A DNA stretch of 64,000 nucleotides. Source: Druceiella hillmani (Eukaryota; Arthropoda; Insecta; Lepidoptera; Hepialidae). A program made the translations under genes and the position numbers. The DNA is taken from NCBI GenBank assembly GCA_039881145.1, contig JAYKKI010000006.1, positions 9,618,501 to 9,682,500 on the forward strand, written 5' to 3'. A model generated the notes under the pieces. It ran no database searches. It saw nothing but the letters and a program-made list of their open reading frames with translations, and was not told the origin of the DNA. Of the stretch, positions 23,012 through 33,721 are shown piece by piece (positions within the stretch are counted from its first letter, which is position 1; every line of letters starts with the position of its first letter).

Positions 23012-23557
23012 GCGTAAAAAAATGTACGACAACCTTGTGGAACTTTATTTCAAAAACATCTACAATTCACACAGATTCCAAAAACATTGTTTCAATCAAT
23101 TCTGTAAACATTCGAAAAATACCTGCTTTATTGAAATAACTTCGCATTCGCAGAAATGCTTATGATCAAAACAACCGCTTATCAGAATTCTTTTGCTATC
23201 TCTTTTCCACTCGTATGATCTTTTTATTGTTCTCGGTAACCGTCAAGCGACCCCCTCTACTCCTTCCCTGCTTTCGCTTCTTCTTTCGCTTGTTTAGTGA
23301 CTTGCTTATCGCTCGGAGCTAACTACGTATTTTTTGCTGTTTTTTTTCTCTACCACTGTTTCATTTGTTGACCTACGCTTGAAACGGACCTTGTTTGTAC
23401 TTGTGATTTGGATTTTGTTTGACTGACTGCGTTACAAAATACCTCAAAAAACTCTCAGTAAGCCCCACGTACGTGTCGCAAACAATACCCTAATCGCGAA
23501 CCCTAGCCCGATCACACGGTCTTTCTTTGTGAAGGAAGACCTAGAAATGCTGACCTA

Positions 23558-23579
23558 AGTGGAAGAATCTTCTTCCACT
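23558..23579. repeat. 22-bp palindrome agtggaagaa-tc-ttcttccact
   Basis: The arms are perfect over 10 bp with two central bases. An EcoRI-like or binding-site role cannot be told from sequence alone. Confidence 0.95.
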
Positions 23580-23652
23580 AGTGTTCGGTGGATTTCTCGA
23601 TTTACTGGTGTTGCAAGTGTAGTACACCACATTTTAAGAAGAAATAATTTAA

Positions 23653-23675
23653 CTCGTTGTACCATGTACAACGAG
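23653..23675. repeat. Hairpin ctcgttgtac-cat-gtacaacgag
   Basis: A perfect 10-bp stem with a 3-base loop, about 75 bp from the 22-bp palindrome. Confidence 0.95.
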
Positions 23676-23806
23676 TGCAAGCACTGCTAATTGCTGATTA
23701 TCAACGACGAAAAAAATTCTGCCGGAGATGCTGCGTCACTGCAGGCAAAATCTGCCTTTAATTAATTTAGTCTTATGGAGTGATAAATTATGTTTCAATA
23801 GAATGT

Positions 23807-23853
23807 AAATTCCAAGATTTGTTCTGGTGACGCAGTAACAAATCTTGGAATTT
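23807..23853. repeat. Perfect 17-bp hairpin with 13-base loop
   Basis: aaattccaagatttgtt at 23807-23823 is the reverse complement of aacaaatcttggaattt at 23837-23853. It is the third strong inverted repeat within 300 bp. Confidence 0.95.
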
Positions 23854-24570
23854 AATAATCTGCACATAAAACAAAGCGGTTGATGATTCATTTTCAAAAT
23901 ATCTTTGCCCTTTTCCGAGAGTAGTAATAAGTTAATGGTAAGATTAAAGCTAGTAATGCTACTTATAACAAACATATAAAAGTAGTATAAAAGTGAAACA
24001 TATGAAATTAAGTGAACACAATTTGTATTGAAACATTAAATGGCCATATTTTCTTTTTAGTGGGTCGATTGCAATAAAGCTATGTTACCTCAGAACTAAC
24101 AGAAGACCCCAGTAAATACTTCATCGAAATCCTTTTCGCTGTTCTTGTGTGGTGCTTCAACAAATAAACTTACTCACATTTAAAAAAACATTAATAATAA
24201 AACCTACAATTAAATATTTCCACAATACAATCAATTTTGTGTTTTATTACTTTTATCATCTTACCCCAAATATTTTTCCGTTAATATCTTCAATGTACAG
24301 CGAGGGCAATTTTATAGTTTTATCATTCTGTCGAATGTTATGTGTTTGTTTGTTTTTCTTACACGTTACAAAGTAGCAACGAAATGAGGTTTTTTTTACA
24401 AATGAATAAGCGGAGGGTTAGGAAATGATAAAGAATTTTTTTCTTACGGGAAAATTCTTATCTAAAACTGAAAAAGTTTATTAAGGAATAAGGTCCCAAC
24501 GTTTTTAATCGTTAATCAGGCAATATAAAAGAGCAATACAATCATTCAGTTTATTTCTTTATTCAGGGCC

Positions 24571-25170
24571 CTGCCTATAATATTATAAATGCAAAATTTT
24601 GTTCTTTGTCCTTCTTTTACGTCACATCTGACCAATATATCGGTGTGATTTCTTGCCCAGTGATAGATGGCTTATCGTAAAATGACATAGGTTATTCCTT
24701 TCTTCCGGCTGAGAAATCTTATTTTAAATAAAAATACAACCGTGATCATACTATAAATACAGAAGTACGTTTATTTGTCTTTCTTTCACGTTGCTATGAA
24801 GGTACGTATTGACGTGATATTTTTACGGAGATGATAGGCAAACTGGGAAATGGCACAGATCATTTTTCAACCAGGGAAATCTCATATTAACTAATATTAT
24901 AATCCTAACCTATACTCTAAATATGAAAGCGCATTTATTTATCCTTCTTTCATATAGAGTTCTAATTGTCCCGGGGAATCTCACCCTAACTAACATTATA
25001 TTCGCATCAATAATGTAAATGCAAATATATTTTTGTTTGTACTTCTTTCACGTCCAACTGGAACAAAGTATGGAAATTTTATGCCTAGAGGTAGTTGGTG
25101 GACCGGGATATGATATAGGTTCGTTATCACCCTAGGAAGTCTCATCCTAGCCAATATTATAACTCTATCT
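24571..25170. repeat. Degenerate tandem array, four units
   Basis: The core ttctttcacg (with variants) occurs at about 24,613, 24,780, 24,945 and 25,040. Each is preceded by tataaatgc.aaa-like sequence and followed at some distance by ...tctcaccctaactaa.attata. The units resemble a dispersed tandem family recalled from moth and butterfly genomes. Unit lengths vary from about 95 to 170 bp. Confidence 0.65.
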
Positions 25171-26470
25171 AATACACACACAGGTTACACTCCGCGGTTA
25201 ACAGAGTTACTGGTAAAATGGAAGTGACGGAATGAATAAAACAAAGAAGTAATTGTCTGAAAGAATGGAGCGTGACAAATTAAATCTCCGAGGAAAATAT
25301 AATTATTACATAATTGTTTAGGTTCTGTCATTTTATATATATTTATGTTAGTTGTGTCTGATTTTGATAGAGCGTAAACACTTGATTACACTGTCCTATC
25401 TAGAAACTCCTTTATAATAAATTTTGACACACTTTTTGCAGCTGGTTTTCAAATTTTCCTCTGCGGGCTCTTAAATGAAACATTTAAGATTTAAATTCTA
25501 GAACATACAGTTTTAGAACAATTGTAGCAAGTTACTGATAAATTGCAGCAAATTACCTTTATGAATATGTCATCTTTTACCGGAGAGCTATACTACTCGA
25601 CAATGGTAGAACAGTATATCATCGTATGCTGATATATCTTATCTGATTCTTTAATAATTGTATAGAACTATATGAAAAAATTACTTATCATTAATGCTCT
25701 TGATAAATCCAACATTTGACCCAAATACTACTAATTGGATTAAATATATTAGATACGGGGTTTATGTAAATTGATTACTAATTTTTCTATATTTTTTCTA
25801 CATGTTATGAAATAAAATTTCTAATAGATAAATTGTTGTTTAAACTCAGTTTGCAATACATAAGAAGCGTACAGGTATTACGAGCAAAATATTCCGGTTG
25901 TTTTTTTATTCTTATTCTAGATATTCGTCAAATATAATGAACGAATGTCAGATTATAAACTGTTTTATCTCAAACGTATATAAAACCTAATTGCATGAAA
26001 GAACTAATTACGTTGCTGTAAATAAAGGGCTGAGTACGTAAGTCAAGATAAACTTAAAAATCTAAACTAGTTGATGTCAGATTGAGCTAAACTTGCGTAT
26101 GTAGCCATGTAGAAAGTGCAAAAAATAATCGTATATTTGAATCGTTATGAAAATAATCGTATATTTAAAAAATAAACCTTTATCGTTCTTGCGTATCTTA
26201 AAAATGGTTTGGATCAGACCCGTCCAACATACGTTGCGGCTTAAAAAAGGCCTACATCCGATCCACGAGCTAGTTAAAACTTTAAAAACATTAATAGGAT
26301 ATTGTGCAAATATCCATAAAAACATCCTTATGTCAGTTGCACTACATCTCTACTACTCAATAAATGACACAATAACTCATAGTGAAAATCAATAATGTGT
26401 ACATTTTGTAGATGGAACCCGACGTCGCGATACGGAACCCTACAAAACACGTCAGTCTAATTGTCTTGCT
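25171..26470. other. No gene seen
   Basis: AT-rich. A 24-bp tandem duplication (aaaataatcgtatattt) lies at about 26,123-26,168. Overlapping frames on both strands at 26,077-26,395 show no recognisable motif. Confidence 0.4.
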
Positions 26471-26479
26471 CCCGCGAAA

Positions 26480-27110
26480 ATTGTAGTTGTAAGATATTTT
26501 CGACCTTGCAGTCTCCGCTATACAGTCTGTATTTAGCTTGTGCGTGTACTCATACGTAGACAACGATTGCGTTAGCTGGCGCCCCAATATCTAGAGTAAA
26601 CACTCCTGGTACCTATGAGATATCTCTCGATGTTTCTATGAGTTGCCGATATAAATAGCCGCAGTTTTCGCCACGGAGTCAGTTCAAGTCAGGAGACGAA
26701 AGGAAAAAGAAAGAAATGCGATAACCAGCGGACGATTATATATAGCGATAAATAACGGGCTATTGAATATCTCTCTTGCGATTTCGCTTTGTTGTGTTGC
26801 GGTGAAATAAAGTTTGCAGTCTTTTGAAGGTATGGGTATTTTCTTTAATATCGAACCCCGAGTGCGTAAAATTTACATAAAATTTCCTTATAAAATTCTC
26901 GCACACCAGGACTCGCCCCAACTCAATTACCCCTTTGATACCCACACGGTCAGATCGCATCACCGTAATCAGTTGGCTACTGAAGCTTGTCAACGACGTG
27001 CGCAAACATTTTGTTTCACTCGTGTTCGGTTGCAATCGTGTTACATTTATCTATTTCGTAAATCCATATTGGGTGAAGTTTATTGCAGTGAAAAGTGGTG
27101 AAATAAGGTG
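26480..27110 (+). mobile_element. Possible solo LTR or unassigned core promoter
   Basis: The segment has TATAAATAG at 26650-26658, an arthropod-type initiator TCAGTT with A+1 at 26681 (31 bases downstream), and AATAAA at 26806-26811, 125 bases after the putative start. Promoter and poly(A) signal this close together are typical of an LTR. GC content is above the surroundings. Terminal TG...CA ends, target-site duplication and an internal region were not found, so a gene promoter remains possible. The following open frame (from a TTG at 26,814) has no recognised domain. Confidence 0.35.
26650..26684 (+). promoter_or_regulatory. TATA box and initiator
   Basis: TATAAATAG followed at the canonical spacing by TCAGTT. 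This is the best core promoter that I could see in the window. Confidence 0.5.
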
Positions 27111-27255
27111 GTAGTATATATATTTAAAATAGTTTTTGTTGTACATTGTTTGAGATTAGGAACAACATGCTCACCTCTAAAGTTTATAAATTTTGTCATG
27201 TTTACCTAAGTACATAGTTACTAATAATAAATAATTCAATAAATGTAGAGTAATA

Positions 27256-27293
27256 TACAATTCATTAAATGTAGAGTCATTTAATGAATTGTA
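27256..27293. repeat. Perfect 16-bp hairpin with 6-base loop
   Basis: tacaattcattaaatg and catttaatgaattgta flank tagagt. The sequence aaatgtagagt is also repeated just upstream (27,241-27,251). Confidence 0.95.
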
Positions 27294-27479
27294 CTCCATG
27301 ATTATGAATACATGTGGTGTGGTGTAATATCGTATTTGGTTACCGTATTGATATATTTCGAATTGTACGTGTTTCAAATTTTGAATTAAAATTTTCTTAA
27401 CATACTCGTATTTACCAAAAGGTATGTCTGTACAAAATGTTATTTTGTTGTACGGTTGTTGCAGAACAGGATATTAATT

Positions 27480-29250
27480 GAACAAAACGTAAATTTGATA
27501 CAGAATGTCGAATATTTAAAAAAAAGTTGGAATGAAACCTTTTTTGTCACAGAACACAAGATAAGATCTCCCAATGTACCAACTTACTATTGGGAATTTA
27601 CTATGCCTCATATCTCAAGACAAAATATCAATTTCCAAGGAGTACAATATTAAACGACTTTATTCTACAAAACACGAATCTAAATACGATGTGTACAAAG
27701 GTCAAATTCGAATAGATCGTATAAATTCGTTGAAAAAAAATATAGTCGATCGATAGGCAATGTTTAAAATACCAAAAGAAAATTCTGACGTAGTTATACA
27801 AAATTAGCTTTATGGTAGCAAAAGCCATTGCCAAGTAAAGCAAACCCCCATCCAATGGAGAATTTGTCAAGGAATGCTTCGAAATATTCATATCGATAGC
27901 GTATCTGGAGCATACACATTAGTTAAAGATATTAGCTTTTTATATCAAACTATAGCAATGAGAATGGATAATATGTCCCAGTATATGGAATCGTCTCTAA
28001 AAACACAATTTAAAAAAAGGCGTTTTCTATAGTTTCGCTTTCGACGAAAGTACTAATATGTCAGATACAGCGCAATTGGCAGTTTTTGCAAGAGGAGTAA
28101 CAAAAGACTAGACAATAACCGAGGAGTTGCTTGATTTGTATTTATTGAAATATACAACCACAGGCAAGGTATCTTCGAAGAAATAAAGAGTTGCGTGGAA
28201 AAATATGAGCCTCAAATCGAAAATATTTGCGGCTTAACTACAAATTGTGCACCAGTAATAGCAGGAAGAGCAAATTATTTAATGCACAATAGCATCATAC
28301 ACACAATCATATAGCATCATTGTACGAGTATTACCCATCAAGAACAGGTTTGTGCAAACGTACTTAGGCTGAAACACGTGATGGATAAAGTAGTGCAGAC
28401 AGTTAATTTTACACTTGATGAAGGTGCAGATCATGAAAACATCATGAAGACGTATATTGCACGAAGAACTATACTGCATTCGCTGTCTTAAAAGAGCACT
28501 GAAGCGATTCTATTCTTTGCTCAAAGATGTAAATATTTTTCTTGAAAACAAAGGCCAAGATATTAGTTTTCTAACTGATGAGCAGTGGTTGGCTGATCTG
28601 GTTTTCCAAGTTGAAATAACTAAGTATCTCTCTGATATTAATCTAAAACTGCAACTGGAACAAAGGCAGTTAGTACATTGGGAGACCTTATCTTCAAGAG
28701 ATACGAAGACAATGAACTTTGGCAAGTACGCGTCGTTGTTATGAAGATTGAGGATTGAGTTTGAGGAGAGATTCATAGACTTCAAATCACAAATACCCAA
28801 CATGAAAGCATTTCATGTCAAAATCCATTTAATGTTGAAGTTGAAAGCACCGAGTTAAACCTTCAGTTGGTATTGATTGATATAAAAAGCAATTCTCTCC
28901 TAAAAAACAGCATATCATGGTTTTGCCTTCCGAACGGGCTGATTGAATTTCACAAAAAGTATATTAACCGCAACCAATACTCGAACCTTACCAAATTAGC
29001 TCTTTATCAAGTTTCCTTACTTGGTAGTACATATATTTGCGAACAGCTTTTTTCCATGAAACATGATAAGTCTGAAACGAGATCATTTTTTTCAGGCACC
29101 CTTTTTATAGGCTATCTGCGCATTGCCACTTCTAAAATATCAGCTGACATAGATACACTGTGCAAACAAAACAAATGTCATACATCCCTATTTCAAACCA
29201 AGGTAAAGGAAGCGGTGATGACAGAACGCTACGTTGCATATTTCTGTTGA
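27480..29250 (+). pseudogene. hAT-superfamily transposase relic (GTF2IRD2/ZBED5-like)
   Basis: Ordered fragments match a hAT transposase. A BED-like N-terminal zone reads SWNETFFVTEHKIRS and NIKRLYSTKHESKYDVYKGQ (27,519-27,705), with the zinc-binding cysteines missing. Then come IAKSNKPPSNGEFVKECFEI-like sequence (about 27,815-27,890, mixed frames), the catalytic start FAFDESTNMSDTAQLAVFARG (28,034-28,100), GLTTNCAPVIAGRA (28,230-28,270), ITHQEQVCANVLRLKHVMDK (28,325-28,390), FLTDEQWLADLVFQVEITKYLSDINLKLQ (28,568-28,654) and the C-terminal dimerisation region LALYQVSLLGSTYICEQLFSM...LRIATS (28,996-29,140). Many stops and shifts interrupt it. Such transposases move DNA by cut-and-paste. Terminal repeats were not located. 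Confidence 0.88.
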
Positions 29251-32200
29251 CATTACATCTCAGGGTTCGTTCCCTATATATGACAGTAGCCTACATTTGC
29301 TTACATCTTTACTCTTATATCAGCAGTTTTACATTTTGAATTTAAGTGTTTAACTGCATATCTCACTTACTTATTTTATGAGTATAATATAAAATTTGTA
29401 ATAACTATCTATTTCAAAATATTTACTCATTTCTATACAGTAAGTAGGGGTTTAAACCCTTTTGCAAGAATATTTTAGTTTTGTTCATGTACTCCTAATA
29501 AATTATATAAATTAATATAAATAAAAAAATAACACCAATGTTTAACACATAAATCAAATTTTCGTATTTTTTTCATTTAATATTTTAATAGAATCCTGTA
29601 TATTTTGTGAGCGATATTCCTCCGGACTGAATGATATTTATAATAGTTTTCCATTATTTCCAATATTTTCTTACTCAGTTGGATTGTTGTTCATCTGTGA
29701 TAGCTACTAGAAACAAATGCGATGACTCTTTAATGAACACGGAAACGTGTTCCAAGAAATCTAAATTAATGTTTAATTTTGTTTTAAAAGATACTTTTGT
29801 TGATGATGGATAATCTTAAAGAAATGCGCTAAAATATTTAAATGTGCATATATTAAATGTTATCTAATTTTACTTAGTAGTAACATACATGGATATATAT
29901 GTGCATACATACATGAGGTTATGTTTATGCACAAATAATCAATAATTTGTGATATTTTTGTATTCATATTTTCGTAATATTTTTCTTAGTTGAAAATCCT
30001 ATTATAAGAAAACAACATTTTGATTTTTATCAATGTATGTCTATGCTAGCTATTCACTATATTCTAATGGTGGTAATTTCCACTTGATATGTTTGTTGGA
30101 CCTGTATTAACAAGATAATTCTGAACTTTAAAAATGTTTCCAATGCAATGTTTTAAGAAGTTAAGGAAAAAGTAAGTGACAGTTAGGGAAAAAGTAAGTA
30201 TGAAAGCAATAATTAGAAATCTGTTGTTTTTCTCTTCAACACACTTTCATAGCTGTAATTTAATGACTTTATATTCTAGTTAAGCTTTCTTGGAAAGAAG
30301 TTATGTAGAGGAATCGAAATTATCGATTATAATTTTATACCCATACATAGGTAGTCTACAATACAATAGTCATCTTATTATAGTGTATAAATTAAACCCT
30401 ACTATTTTTCTGTTCGAGTTTACGGGACCCAAACTAAATTTTATTGGTACACAGCTTAAATATCACATAAAACATTTCACTCTATATATTCAGTTTATAC
30501 GTTGCGAAACAATTTCTTTTTTAATACAATGCACGGTATAATTATTTTAAATCCAATTTAGTAAAACTTGAATTCTTGCTTACGTCCTGTTCGGGTCACT
30601 TTGATTTAATACAAACGATATGAATATTAGATATATTTCAGAATTCAAATTTGTTGTAATAATGTATAATATATACATATATCCTTGAATTTAGATAAAT
30701 TTTCTTTGTGTCATATCCGCAATGTTGTTTTTGAACACGTTGTGTTTTAAATTTATCAATATAAATTCTATATTAATAAAGAGACGAAAGTTGTACGTCA
30801 GCGCAACTATTATTGAAAGAGATTGTAAAGCGAAAATTCTTGAACAGATAGAAATTTCAGATTGTAATGAAAGTGTATAGGGATTCAAATACCATAAAAA
30901 TGACGTGTAAAAAAGCGGAAATTTATTTGATTTACTTGTATTATTATGCGAACTAATTTCATTTTGGTCAATGTTCAAAGCAGAATAAGAGTATACCTGC
31001 ATCGCTTCATATCGTTTTACTGATGGCGCTTTGCATACACTTTTCATGTTTCTTTTTTTACCAATTCCCCTTCCCGATGAGCAAAGATCAGAAACAAATA
31101 AACATGTATTAAATTACGAAACAAAAAACACATTGTTGGTCAATATATTCACTATGTAATAAATATCTGAGTTGAAAGCTTGGTGAAAAATTAATTGGCA
31201 TTAGTACGTTTTTCATTATTGCTCTGAATATTTTGCTGTAATGCTTTATGTTAGAATTTGTAAAACATAGACCTGAACAAACGCAGTTTAACCCTAATGG
31301 AAAAATCTTCTTTTATTATATAGTAAATGCAAGGATATACCATAAAATGACATTAAATTATTTGAATAAAATTATTTGAAAGTATTTTTTCAAATAATTC
31401 ATAGAGGCCATGAAAATATTTTACTCAAAATAAAACTAGCGGCCAACCGCAAATACCAATCATGTAAATTACCAAGAAAACAGTTATTAGGAACATTAAG
31501 ATTCAAAATTGACCTCGGTCTATTATTTTGAATTATGGTATTTTTTCAATGAAAGTAAAATTTGAAAGCCTCACCTGCATGGATTTTTACAACAAAAAAA
31601 CATTTTCGCAATATTAAATTAATGAAATGAAGTTAAACATAAAGCAGGTAATGCAATAACTAAATCAATGAATTTCATTAACTACCACAATATGATAGGG
31701 GTATTTAAAAATCTGAAAACTAACTACCTGATATTTTCATACAAAGTGTTTTTATTGAGGTTATCACTGTTTAATCTAACACCAGAGATTGTTATAATAA
31801 AATTGTGATCATGTGTGTGTGACGTGTATTTTTTCGTCTGAATATAGACGTAACCTATATCATCATAATGTGATTTTTTGTAGAAAATTTTGCCATGAAA
31901 TTTACTTTTAATTGGATACTTCGTGAAATAGGAATGAACTTCTAAGTTTCATTTGAAATTGTACGTACACATACTGGTAGCGTTCGGTTTTTGCTTGCGG
32001 ACCCCAAATACATGTATGTATGTGTGAATTATGCTTGAGTATTACAAATAAAATTTGTTTAAAAAATCATATTTAAGTGATGCATATGTGCTTAGGTTTA
32101 GGGGAAGCTAGCTATACCATATTAAAATTAACTGCATGTATATGCCTAAGTATGCACAAAATTCTAGTAATGCGAGTTTTACTTGTACTTTACGGGTTCA

Positions 32201-32310
32201 ATCACCTTTGGACATAAGTAACATGTAATTAACGTTTTCATTTTTATTTCATAACAGCGAACCATATTCACCTGAACAGCAAAACTAGATACTAAATTTG
32301 GAAGATAAAG
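29251..32310. other. Between hAT relic and GR-A; no gene supported
   Basis: AT-rich. A 118-codon frame on the - strand (31,047-30,691) starts at ATG and has hydrophobic stretches, but no family match; its length is within chance expectation here. A short direct repeat (agggaaaaagtaagta-like) lies at 30,163-30,200. Confidence 0.4.
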
Positions 32311-32437
32311 CAGGGTTAAAAAAACAGTAAAGTACATTTCCTATTAGTAATAAGTGTGTTGCTAAGTTAAATGACCATTACTATAATTTAGCCTAGCAGT
32401 TTTTAGTAGGGCATTGTGGATACCTTTGAATACAACA
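32311..32437 (+). promoter_or_regulatory. GR-A proximal promoter/5' UTR blocks shared with GR-B
   Basis: Three short blocks upstream of the ATG are also found, in the same order, upstream of GR-B: cagggttaaaaaaa (32311-32324), taataagtgtgt (about 32348-32359) and tagtaggg.attgt (about 32404-32416). The spacing to the ATG is similar in both genes, while the bases between blocks differ. This suggests conserved promoter or leader elements. No clear TATA box was seen, and the start site is unknown. Confidence 0.5.
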
Positions 32438-33202
32438 ATGTCGAATATTGAGGAAGAATATTCTATAAAAAATAGCCTTAAACCACTTACGATTTTACAA
32501 GCCTTTTCTTTTATAAAACGTGATTGTTTACTACAATTAAATAAATATGAACGTCATTACAAGACTTATGTTTTCCTAAATTTTTTATTTTATGTGTTTG
32601 CTCAAATCTACTCTCTACACCATAGCGATAATTATTTGGGTACTATAGTTATAGTAATGAATTTCATAAAACTATTTGCCACCGTCATTACAATAATCTG
32701 GATAAATTTTATATCTCAAAATTTGTTTACCACAATGTATAGCAGAATGACTGAAATTGACATTAAACTTAAACTCACCAATAAACCTGAGGAATACATG
32801 AACATGAAAAGATCTAGTGTTGTAATGGTGATATTCATATTTATATTTTATATTGTCGTACAAACATTCGAATACATTAGTCTACCTCCGAGATTTAGTA
32901 TCATCGACCAAATACATAATATGCAAACTTTTTGTTTGTTGGCCGCTGAAATTTGTAATCTCGTTCAATTACTCAGAGCAATAAAAAAACGCTATTTTCT
33001 TTTAAAAGATGAATTAAAACAACTGGAAAAAAATAATGGCGCATATAGAGATAATGTCGTTTGTATTAATTTAGTGAACAATGTGATGATTAACATAATG
33101 GATAACGATGTGGAAGATAATATCAGAATTATGGATTTTTATGAAACTTACTATAAGTTATTCGAAGTGTGTAATTCGTTAAATTCAGCATTCACTATCC
33201 AG
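32438..33202 (+). CDS. GR-A exon 1 (residues 1-255)
   Basis: This exon encodes the N terminus and the first four predicted membrane helices. It ends in codon CAG (Gln) directly before the donor gtattt, a phase-0 junction. The open frame runs only two more codons into the intron before TAA. A TTG at 32414 lies in frame upstream, but ATG 32438 (MSNI...) matches the GR-B start (MANI...). The most conserved stretches against GR-B are [23 protein letters not shown] and DVEDNI/IVEDNI. Confidence 0.93.
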
Positions 33203-33673
33203 GTATTTCGTTAATAATTTAATTTTTTCAAATATATTATTTAAAAGGTATTACAAGGAATATAATCATTAAGTTTAAAGTATTAAAAAAAATAGTAGGA
33301 TATCACAACTCTAAAAATGAATAAAAAGGATCATGTAATAACAGAAACTTGTTTACAGGTAACAATAAGAATTCGTTTTATTGCTTAATTTATTTTTCAG
33401 CTATTTTTCTACATTTTTTTAACTTTATTCTACGCTTTGATGGCAGTCAATCATTTGCTCGGATTTACATGGAATCAGGTATTATTATAATTATCTTACT
33501 TACTATTTAATTTATAGAATATTTCCAATATCCTCTCCACCAACTACGAATTAGAATCAGCGTTCATAAATATTATATAATAATATATATTAGATATATA
33601 TAGCAATTTCATATACATATGTACATACACAAATAAGTGTGCATACACACACACACACACACACACATATACA

Positions 33674-33721
<48 letters not shown>

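Larger units (their letters stand above)
23170..23800. other. GC-richer segment with several hairpins; no gene recognised
   Basis: The composition is less AT-rich than around it (for example 23,235-23,320 and 23,460-23,600). It contains the 22-bp palindrome at 23,558-23,579 and the hairpin at 23,653-23,675. It may be part of an unrecognised mobile element or its 5' leader. No conserved protein motif was found. Confidence 0.4.

Noticed and set aside
22809..23139. Tyr/Ile-repeat open frames
   Set aside because: Translations of the (TA)n microsatellite. The same applies at 33,544-33,880 and 38,742-39,059.
30691..31047. 118-codon frame on the - strand upstream of GR-A
   Set aside because: Hydrophobic parts raised the idea of a receptor exon, but it does not align with GR exon 1, and frames of this length are expected about once by chance in this much AT-rich DNA.
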